NCBI RefSeq assembly: GCF_040024445.1
Contig: NZ_CP157276.1
Span: 248,001-312,000, forward strand
Length of the DNA stretch: 64,000 nt
Direction of reading: 5' to 3'
DNA from: Prescottella soli
Lineage (GTDB): Bacteria > Actinomycetota > Actinomycetes > Mycobacteriales > Mycobacteriaceae
Made by a program: the position numbers and the translations under genes. Positions 28,968 to 37,965 of the stretch are shown piece after piece (position 1 is the first letter of the stretch; each line of letters opens with the position of its first letter). Below the pieces are notes generated by a model. That model was given only the letters and a program-made list of their open reading frames with translations, was not told the DNA's origin and made no database searches.

Positions 28968-29767
28968 CGCGCATGCAGGACAACGAAGTACGCCCCGACG
29001 CACTCGCCGACGACACCGCGGAACAGCGCACGGAGGGCCGGCACGAGATGCCGCCGCCGGCGCCCACCCGCACCCGCCGCCGGTTCGGGTTCGGATTGCT
29101 GGCGGTGCTGCTCATGGCAGCCCTCGGCGTCGGGATCGCGACGCAGGTCAGCAGCACCGGATCGGGCGACAACCTCGACTCGGCGCGGCCCGCGGACCTG
29201 CTCGCAGTTCTGGGCAACCTCAACCAGCGCGAGGCCGCGCTGCGGCAGGAGGTCGCCGGTCTGGAACAGACGCTGTCGAAGCTCGAGGCCGGTGGTGGCA
29301 GTTCGAGCGCGGCCCTCGACGAGGCGAAGTCCCGGCTCGCGGCGCTGTCGATCCAGGTGGGGACCGTCGCCGCGACCGGCCCCGGCGTCGTGCTCACCAT
29401 CGCGGACCCGGGCAAGTCGGTCGGCTCGGAGGTGCTGCTCGACCTCGTCCAGGAATTGCGCGCCGCGGGTGCCGAGGCCATCGAGATCAGTGGCGCGGGA
29501 TCCGACCCGATCCGGATCGGCGTCGACTCCTGGGTGAGCGGCAGCGGCGGAAACGTCACCGTCGACGGGCGGAAGGTGTCGGCCCCGTTCCGTGTGGTCG
29601 CGATCGGCGATCCGCCGACGCTGGCGGCCGCGCTGAACATCCCCGGCGGAGTCGTCGACACCGTCGCACGCAGCGGCGGACAGCTCCGGATCGAGCAATC
29701 CCCGCAGGTCACGGTCACCGCCTTGCGGGAGATCAAACCGCGCCAATACGCTCAACCCGGAAACTGA
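28964..29767 (+). CDS. DUF881 membrane-anchored protein (second copy)
   Basis: This 267-residue paralogue of the gene two positions upstream has a proline-rich cytoplasmic tail, a membrane helix (FGFGLLAVLLMAALGVGIAT), a coiled coil (LNQREAALRQEVAGLEQTLS) and the DUF881 domain (GPGVVLTIADPGK...QELRAAGAEAIEISG). It is the Rv1825 counterpart. GTG 28964 overlaps the sbp stop; an in-frame ATG 9 nt later is a possible alternative start. Confidence 0.82.
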   Translation: MTRMQDNEVRPDALADDTAEQRTEGRHEMPPPAPTRTRRRFGFGLLAVLLMAALGVGIATQVSSTGSGDNLDSARPADLLAVLGNLNQREAALRQEVAGLEQTLSKLEAGGGSSSAALDEAKSRLAALSIQVGTVAATGPGVVLTIADPGKSVGSEVLLDLVQELRAAGAEAIEISGAGSDPIRIGVDSWVSGSGGNVTVDGRKVSAPFRVVAIGDPPTLAAALNIPGGVVDTVARSGGQLRIEQSPQVTVTALREIKPRQYAQPGN

Positions 29768-29810
29768 TCTTCGATCCGGTCGCCGGATCGTCCCCCGAAA
29801 GGAAGCCACC

Positions 29811-30215
29811 GTGAGTGAGCTCGCTACGCCTGCCGATCTGCGCTACACAGAGGAGCACGAATGGGTGCGGCGTACCGGTCCGACGACGGTGCGTGTGGGC
29901 ATCACCGATTTCGCGCAGTCGCAGCTCGGCGACGTGGTGTTCGTGCAGCTTCCCGCGGAGGGCGAGGACGTGGCCGCCGGCGACTCGTTCGGTGAGGTCG
30001 AGTCGACCAAGAGCGTGTCCGACATCTACGCGCCGCTCAGCGCGAAAGTCGTTGCGGTCAACGGTGAGCTGGACGCCAACCCCGAGCTGGTGAACAGCGA
30101 GCCCTACGCCGGTGGATGGCTCGTGGACCTCGAGGTGGCGTCCGAGGCGGCGCTGGACGAGGCGCTCGCCGGAACGCTGGATGCCGACGCGTACCTCGCG
30201 GTTTCCGGGAGCTGA
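29811..30215 (+). CDS. gcvH: Glycine cleavage system H protein
   Basis: This 134-residue lipoyl carrier shuttles the aminomethyl group between GcvP, GcvT and dihydrolipoamide dehydrogenase. Lipoylation occurs at Lys67 in GEVESTKSVSDIYAP. Length and fold segments (YTEEHEWVR, GITDFAQSQLGDVVFVQLP) are standard. GTG 29811 has GAAAGGAAG upstream. It is separated from gcvP by garA, two MerR genes and a nuclease gene, and no riboswitch precedes it here. Confidence 0.95.
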   Translation: MSELATPADLRYTEEHEWVRRTGPTTVRVGITDFAQSQLGDVVFVQLPAEGEDVAAGDSFGEVESTKSVSDIYAPLSAKVVAVNGELDANPELVNSEPYAGGWLVDLEVASEAALDEALAGTLDADAYLAVSGS

Positions 30216-30427
30216 TTTTCCGTCGGTTTCGCGGGTATTCGCCCGGCCTGTCCACCTACACGCACCGGCACTCTCAGGGTACGGTCAAGGTGAGCGCAGT
30301 GCCGTGTCGGTTGTTCATATCCGCATCGGAATGTGATCGTGGCCGAGATTCGTCTGGGCCGAGTTGTATCGCGTGACCTTGGGGCTCGGAAAGGGCTCCC
30401 GGGTCGTCGGACTGAGGAGGAGAAACG

Positions 30428-30925
30428 GTGAGCGAGAACGGCAACGATGCGGTTTACGGAGAGACGCCGGCCGAGACCACATCGGTTTTCCGTGCGGATT
30501 TTCTCAACGAGATGGACAGCTCGGCGTCGCAGACGGCCGAGGCACCTGTCTCCGGGGTCGAGGGTCTGCCCGCCGGGTCCGCGTTGCTCGTCGTCAAGAG
30601 GGGTCCGAATGCGGGCTCGCGCTTCCTGCTCGACCAGCCGACCACGTCGGCGGGCCGCCACCCCGACAGCGACATCTTCCTCGACGACGTCACGGTGAGT
30701 CGGCGGCACGCCGAGTTCCGCCAGGACGACGACGAGTTCCAGGTGGTCGATGTGGGCAGCCTCAACGGCACCTACGTCAACCGTGAACCGGTGGACTCCG
30801 CGGTGCTCGCGAACGGGGACGAGGTGCAGATCGGCAAGTTCCGCCTCGTCTTCCTGACCGGCCCGCGAGGAAACGCCGGCGGTTCGCAGATCGGTGAGTC
30901 CGCGGCTGGTGCGGGCAACCAATGA
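30428..30925 (+). CDS. garA: FHA-domain metabolic regulator GarA (OdhI)
   Basis: This 165-residue protein has an N-terminal phosphorylation motif ETTSVFRADF (Thr17 and Thr18) and a C-terminal forkhead-associated domain (about 50-140: SAGRHPDSDIFLDDVTVSRRHAEF, GSLNGTYVNREPV). In mycobacteria and corynebacteria the unphosphorylated form inhibits 2-oxoglutarate dehydrogenase and glutamate dehydrogenase and activates glutamate synthase; PknB/PknG phosphorylation of the ETTS motif closes the protein on its own FHA domain. The motif is intact, so the switch should operate. GTG 30428 follows GAGGAGG. It overlaps the MerR gene by 4 nt. Confidence 0.95.
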   Translation: MSENGNDAVYGETPAETTSVFRADFLNEMDSSASQTAEAPVSGVEGLPAGSALLVVKRGPNAGSRFLLDQPTTSAGRHPDSDIFLDDVTVSRRHAEFRQDDDEFQVVDVGSLNGTYVNREPVDSAVLANGDEVQIGKFRLVFLTGPRGNAGGSQIGESAAGAGNQ

Positions 30926-31659
30926 CGGCCGTTCGGCAGGAGACCGCCACGGGCATGTCCATCGGGACGGTGCTCGACCGGCTGCGTCCCGAGTTCCCGG
31001 ACGTGACGATCTCCAAGATCCGGTTCCTGGAATCGGAGGGGCTGATCAGTCCCGAGCGGACGCCGTCCGGCTATCGGCGGTTCTCGATCGCAGACGTTGA
31101 ACGTCTGCGCTACGTCCTCACGGCGCAGCGGGACCAGTACCTGCCGCTCAAGGTCATCAAGGAGCAGCTCGAGGCGATCGACAAGGGCGTGGCGACCGTG
31201 GGCGCCGTGGATTCGATGCCACGGCGCCCGCGCACGCTCGCGGTTGCGCCCGGCGAGGTGTCACCGGAGGAGTTCCGCACCGACCGTGAGGTGCGGGTCA
31301 GCCGGGACGATCTGATGGCCCGATCCGGCATCGACGACCGCTTCCTCAACGAGTTGCTCCGCAGCGGACTGGTGATCCCCGGCCCGGCCGGCTTCTTCGA
31401 CGAGGACGCGGTGACGCTCGCGCGCACCGCGAAGTCGATGTCGGAGTTCGGACTCGAGGTCCGGCACCTGCGCGCCTTCAAGCTCGCCGCGGACCGCGAG
31501 GCCGGACTGGTCGCGCAGATCGCCGGCCCCGTCGCGAAGGGGCGAGACGCCGGCGCGCGGGATCGCGCCGAGGAAATGGTCCGCGAACTGGCCGCGCTCT
31601 CCCTGACGCTCCACACCTGCCTCGTGAAGGCGGCGGTGCGCGGGGCGCTCGATCGCTGA
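30922..31659 (+). CDS. ftsR: MerR-family regulator FtsR (Rv1828-like)
   Basis: This 245-residue MerR-type regulator has an N-terminal winged helix (SIGTVLDRLRPEFPDVTISK, ESEGLISPERTPSGYRRFS, about 12-60), a linker, and a second helical domain (about 115-245). Corynebacterium FtsR, its homologue, activates ftsZ transcription. The link between garA and ftsR by overlap is conserved in Rv1827-Rv1828. No metal-binding Cys cluster is present, so it is not a metal sensor. Confidence 0.88.
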   Translation: MTAVRQETATGMSIGTVLDRLRPEFPDVTISKIRFLESEGLISPERTPSGYRRFSIADVERLRYVLTAQRDQYLPLKVIKEQLEAIDKGVATVGAVDSMPRRPRTLAVAPGEVSPEEFRTDREVRVSRDDLMARSGIDDRFLNELLRSGLVIPGPAGFFDEDAVTLARTAKSMSEFGLEVRHLRAFKLAADREAGLVAQIAGPVAKGRDAGARDRAEEMVRELAALSLTLHTCLVKAAVRGALDR

Positions 31660-31685
31660 CGGCCGCTGCGGGAACGAATAGAATC
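31657..31685 (+). promoter_or_regulatory. Possible promoter for the DUF151 gene
   Basis: A -10 element TAGAAT (31680-31685) is preceded by CTGACG (31657-31662) with a 17-nt spacer. The -35 half overlaps the end of ftsR. It lies about 70 nt upstream of the DUF151 start and would separate that gene from the garA-ftsR transcript. Based on pattern match only. Confidence 0.4.
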
Positions 31686-31757
31686 GGGGAGTACGTCAAA
31701 CGGGACTCGTTCGCCGTTCGAGGTGGACCCGGTCACCGGTACGAGGTGGAGGACGCG

Positions 31758-32231
31758 ATGAGTGAGATGCGTGTGATCGGAATCCGTGTCGAACAGCCGC
31801 AGAACCAGCCGGTGTTGCTTCTGCGTGAGAGCAATGGGGATCGCTATCTGCCGATCTGGATCGGGCAGACCGAGGCCACCGCGATCGCGTTGGAGCAGCA
31901 GGGGGTCGAACCCGCACGCCCACTCACACACGACCTCATCAAGGACCTGCTCGAGGCTTTCGGGCACACCCTGCGCGAGGTTCGGATCGTGGACCTGCAG
32001 GCCGGCACCTTCTACGCGGATCTGGTGTTCGAGGGGGACGTGAGGGTCTCGGCGCGACCGTCGGACTCGGTGGCGATCGCCCTGCGGATCGGAGTTCCGA
32101 TCTTCGTCGAGGAGGCTGTGCTCGCCGAGGCAGGCCTCGTGATGCCAGACGAACGTGAGGACGAGGTCGAGAAGTTCAAGGAATTCCTCGAGTCGGTTTC
32201 GCCGGATGATTTCAAGGCAACGGACGGTTGA
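31758..32231 (+). CDS. Bifunctional nuclease family protein (DUF151/BFN)
   Basis: This 157-residue single-domain protein matches the DUF151 family: QPVLLLRESNGDRYLPIWIG, ATAIALEQQGVEPARPLTHD and RPSDSVAIALRIGVPIFVEE. Plant BFN members have RNase and DNase activity; the bacterial role is not settled. It is the Rv1829 counterpart between two MerR genes. ATG 31758 is 5 nt after GGAGG, so the upstream GTG at 31746 was not used. Confidence 0.88.
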   Translation: MSEMRVIGIRVEQPQNQPVLLLRESNGDRYLPIWIGQTEATAIALEQQGVEPARPLTHDLIKDLLEAFGHTLREVRIVDLQAGTFYADLVFEGDVRVSARPSDSVAIALRIGVPIFVEEAVLAEAGLVMPDEREDEVEKFKEFLESVSPDDFKATDG

Positions 32232-32242
32232 TGCACCTTCAG

Positions 32243-32261
32243 CCTAAAGTTCAAGTTTAGG
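32243..32261. promoter_or_regulatory. 19-bp MerR-type palindrome
   Basis: CCTAAAGTTCAAGTTTAGG is a near-perfect palindrome (8 of 9 base pairs around a central base) with the length and A/T layout of MerR-family operators such as the SoxR box. It lies between the DUF151 gene and the second MerR gene, 214 nt upstream of that start. It may be an autoregulatory site of one of the two adjacent MerR regulators. Confidence 0.45.
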
Positions 32262-32284
32262 TTGAGACTTTGGGGTGTGTCGCG

Positions 32285-32313
32285 TTGACCCGGCTGCGCC
32301 GGGGTCATACCGT
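32285..32313 (+). promoter_or_regulatory. Possible promoter of the second MerR gene
   Basis: TTGACC (32285-32290) and TACCGT (32308-32313) are separated by 17 nt, resembling sigma-70-type -35 and -10 elements. It lies just downstream of the palindrome and about 160 nt upstream of the start. The -10 match is partial. Confidence 0.28.
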
Positions 32314-32474
32314 CTGTCTGTGAACGCCCGCCACGCCTTGTATCCAGGGCGTACGCTGAGTGGATCCACCATTCGGGTTTACTCGATGTGCACGAGTGGG
32401 TGACCAGTGGTAGTGGGGATGCTGATGTGCTTCCCCCTGACAGTTGCCCCTGAACATGCGAGAGGGAGTAGTCC

Positions 32475-33092
32475 GTGGGAGATCGGCCGCAGGAACACGA
32501 GTTGAACCTCTCCGGTGGGACGACCGTCGGGGCATCCAGCGTCGACGAGGACGTGCAGCCCGGGTTGTTCCCCGACGACTCCGTTCCCGACGAACTCGTC
32601 GGCTACCGGGTGCCGAGTGCGTGTCAGATCGCCGGCATCACCTACCGGCAGCTCGACTACTGGGCCCGCACCAATCTCGTCGTCCCCTCGATCCGAGGTG
32701 CCGCCGGATCGGGTAGCCAGCGCCTGTACTCGTTCAAGGACATCCTCGTTCTCAAGATCGTGAAGCGCCTGCTCGACACCGGCATCTCGCTCCAGAACAT
32801 CCGTGTCGCGGTCGATCACCTCCGTCAGCGTGGCGTGCGGGATCTCGCGCGGATCACCCTCTTCTCCGACGGCACCACGGTCTACGAGTGCACGTCCGCC
32901 GAGGAGGTCGTCGACCTGCTGCAGGGCGGTCAAGGTGTATTCGGTATCGCAGTGAGCGGCGCGATGCGCGAACTCACCGGCACCATCGCCGATTTCCCGG
33001 CGGAGCGTGCCGACGGCGGCGATGCGACCGAGCGGCCCGAGGACGAGTTGGCATCGCGCCGCAAGAACCGTGGCGACCGCAAGACCGGCTAG
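32475..33092 (+). CDS. MerR-family regulator (Rv1830/McdR-like)
   Basis: This 205-residue regulator has the MerR winged helix in the middle (about 44-115: YRVPSACQIAGITYRQLDYW, LYSFKDILVLKIVKRLLDTG) and flanking low-complexity tails. The mycobacterial counterpart Rv1830 has been linked to control of cell-division and metabolic genes. It precedes the glycine riboswitch-gcvP unit on the same strand. GTG 32475 is preceded by GAGAGGGAG at a longer than ideal distance. Confidence 0.82.
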   Translation: MGDRPQEHELNLSGGTTVGASSVDEDVQPGLFPDDSVPDELVGYRVPSACQIAGITYRQLDYWARTNLVVPSIRGAAGSGSQRLYSFKDILVLKIVKRLLDTGISLQNIRVAVDHLRQRGVRDLARITLFSDGTTVYECTSAEEVVDLLQGGQGVFGIAVSGAMRELTGTIADFPAERADGGDATERPEDELASRRKNRGDRKTG

Positions 33093-33151
33093 CTGTTCTG
33101 GGCTTTCGTCCAGGTGCCCGGCGGTGGCATAGACTGACGGGGCGTCGCCGT

Positions 33152-33404
33152 CGTACGGGAGAGTTCCGGGCAGGTCAGTAGACCTGCGCGGACGCCGAAG
33201 GAGCAACACCTCCCCGTCAATCTCTCAGGCACCGAGGACCGTACGGGCTCCGACGCCTCTGGAAAGCGGTGGGAGCACCCACCCGCCCACGGGGAAAGGC
33301 GCGCGTCGTCTTTGGATGTCCGGGGACGCATCGGACACCCACGGACAGCGCAGCGACCGAATCTCTCAGGCGCTCGGGATTCCCGAGCAGGCGACAGAGG
33401 GGGA
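33152..33404 (+). ncRNA. Tandem glycine riboswitch
   Basis: Two adjacent glycine aptamers are visible. Aptamer 1 (about 33152-33246) has CGGGAGAG, GCCGAAGGAGCAAC and ATCTCTCAGGCACCGAGGACCG, closed by CGTACGG/CCGTACG. Aptamer 2 (about 33255-33404) begins CCTCTGGAAAGCGG, contains ACGGGGAAAGGCG and ATCTCTCAGGCGC, and ends GCGACAGAGGGGGAGG. The linker and order are those of the actinobacterial gcvT-type element. It sits directly upstream of gcvP. A -10-like TAGACT at 33130-33135 may start the transcript. Glycine binding is expected to switch gcvP on. Confidence 0.93.
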
Positions 33405-33460
33405 GGACCGTTCCATTCGTGGAGCGCATCCTGCACCTGACGAACCGCCTGGGAGTTCAC

Positions 33461-36304
<2,844 letters not shown>

Positions 36305-36312
36305 TTCGCATC

Positions 36313-36351
36313 CGATGGCCCGGACGCTCGCATCGAGCGTCCGGGCCATCG
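36313..36351 (+). terminator. Hairpin terminator after gcvP
   Basis: A perfect 18-bp stem (CGATGGCCCGGACGCTCG and its complement) with a 3-nt loop CAT begins 8 nt after the gcvP stop. It lacks a T tract, as is common for actinobacterial hairpin terminators. It separates gcvP from the methyltransferase gene. Confidence 0.75.
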
Positions 36352-36559
36352 GCGTTCCGGCGAGCAATCGTCCAGCAGAAGTCTGTGTCATACGGAAGCA
36401 ATGGAATGTCGGAACCCTAGTGCGGCGCCGTGCGGAACACCGACGTTCCCGACATACGTGAACGTTCCGCCCGGGCTGGTCGAGATGTCATCGAGTCGGA
36501 GGGTGGCCGATACCCAATCGTCGTTGACCGTCGTTCATCGGCGGGCAGATGATCGGAAG

Positions 36560-37399
36560 ATGGTCGAAGCGCCGGACGCTGGGCGGTCCGAACGGATCGC
36601 GGAACTGTTCGATCTTGTCGTCGACAGCTACGACAATGTCGGTGTCTCCTTCTTCGGTCCCATCGCGGATCGACTGGTTGCCGCAGTGGATCCACAGCCA
36701 GGAGATCGGGTGCTCGACATCGGGTGTGGTCGTGGCGCCGTGCTGTTCCGGCTGGCCTCCGCGGTGGGGTCGACGGGGGAGGTGACCGGGATCGACCTGT
36801 CGCCGAAGATGGTTGCGACAACCGCGCACGAGGCCCGAGCTCGCGGACTCTCGAATGTGAACGTCCAGGTCATGGACGCGATGCAGCCGACGCTGAGGAA
36901 CGGCACGTTCAACGCGATCACGGCATCGTTCATGATCTTCTTCCTGCCGGACGCCGCCGCGGCGTTGACCCGTTGGCGTTCGCTGCTCGTGCCCCACGGA
37001 ACCGTGGGGGTGTCGACGTTCAGTGCGTGGGACCCGCGTTGGGCTCAGATGGAGGATCTCTTCGAGCCGTATCGGGAAGGTCAGTTCTTCAGCGTCGATC
37101 CGCGGGATCCGAACGGGTCCTTCGGGTCCGATGCCGCGGTCGAACGGCTGATGCGCTCCGCCGGCCTGGTGGACCCGCGCTCGACCAACTTCGATCTCGA
37201 TCTGCTCTTCGACGATGCCGACCAGTGGTACGCCTGGACACGGTCGCACGGACAGCGGTTGCTGTGGGATGCGATACCCGACGGCGAGCTGGAGCGCGTC
37301 CGGGACGCGGCCTTCGAACGGTTGGACGCGTGGCGCATCGACGACGGTCGGATCGCGTCCCGTCACCGAATCAGGTTGACGCTCGCGCAGCGGCCGTAG
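36560..37399 (+). CDS. SAM-dependent methyltransferase (UbiE/class I type)
   Basis: This protein of about 279 residues has a Rossmann methyltransferase fold: motif I VLDIGCGRGAVLFRLAS, GIDLSPKMV (motif II), VQVMDAMQPTLRNGTFNAIT and TASFMIFFLPD (motif IV region). The substrate is unknown; the UbiE/COQ5-like layout allows quinone, lipid or small-molecule methylation. The start is uncertain: ATG 36560 gives a normal N-terminus (MVEAPDAGRSERIAELFD), but the frame stays open to 36401 with ATG 36487 as an alternative. It stands alone after the gcvP terminator. Confidence 0.8.
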   Translation: MVEAPDAGRSERIAELFDLVVDSYDNVGVSFFGPIADRLVAAVDPQPGDRVLDIGCGRGAVLFRLASAVGSTGEVTGIDLSPKMVATTAHEARARGLSNVNVQVMDAMQPTLRNGTFNAITASFMIFFLPDAAAALTRWRSLLVPHGTVGVSTFSAWDPRWAQMEDLFEPYREGQFFSVDPRDPNGSFGSDAAVERLMRSAGLVDPRSTNFDLDLLFDDADQWYAWTRSHGQRLLWDAIPDGELERVRDAAFERLDAWRIDDGRIASRHRIRLTLAQRP

Positions 37400-37439
37400 T
37401 CACGACGCGGCGGCGAGAACGCCGGGAAGGGGGGAGACG

Positions 37440-37880
37440 GTGTCGCGCATTCTCGTTGCAGTCTTGGTTGTCGCGGCCGTGTTCGGTGTCGGATTCGCGA
37501 TCGCCCGGGGGATATCGGACCTGCCGAGCAAGAATGTACCTCGGTCCCTGGAGGACCGGTCGGTCGTGTTCGACGGCCGGACGGTGACGTGCGCGTCGCT
37601 CTTCGCGGAGGGGTGCGGCCCGGATCTGCAGCTCGCCTTCGATCGGTGGGGTGGACAGCTCGACGTCTTCGCCTCGAGGGACCTGGGCCCGTGGGGTAGG
37701 GGGCTGAGCCGGCCCGCGGCGGTGAAGCTGGGGCTCGAGGCCTGCGACACCGCGAGCATGCCGGGGAGGACGTTTCTGGAGTTCGTCGAGACCGCGCGAA
37801 TCGATCATCCGGATGCGTCCAGCCCCGAGTTGTTCCCGTTCTGGAACGAAGCAGGGCGCGCTCTCTGTCCGTCCGCGTAG
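37440..37880 (+). CDS. Small exported hypothetical protein
   Basis: This 146-residue protein has an N-terminal hydrophobic segment (ILVAVLVVAAVFGVGFAIA) that is a signal anchor or signal peptide. It is followed by a domain with four cysteines (TCASLFAEGCG, LEACDTAS, ALCPSA) that could pair in the periplasm. GTG 37440 has GGGGGGAGACG upstream. No family is recognised. It lies 40 nt after the methyltransferase and could be cotranscribed with it. Confidence 0.65.
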   Translation: MSRILVAVLVVAAVFGVGFAIARGISDLPSKNVPRSLEDRSVVFDGRTVTCASLFAEGCGPDLQLAFDRWGGQLDVFASRDLGPWGRGLSRPAAVKLGLEACDTASMPGRTFLEFVETARIDHPDASSPELFPFWNEAGRALCPSA

Positions 37881-37965
37881 GCGGTTCCGCCTCGTCACCG
37901 TGCGCACCGGTCAGAACTCGGTACGGGACGGAACATATGGGAAACCGGAAACCCGGGGCGGTGCG

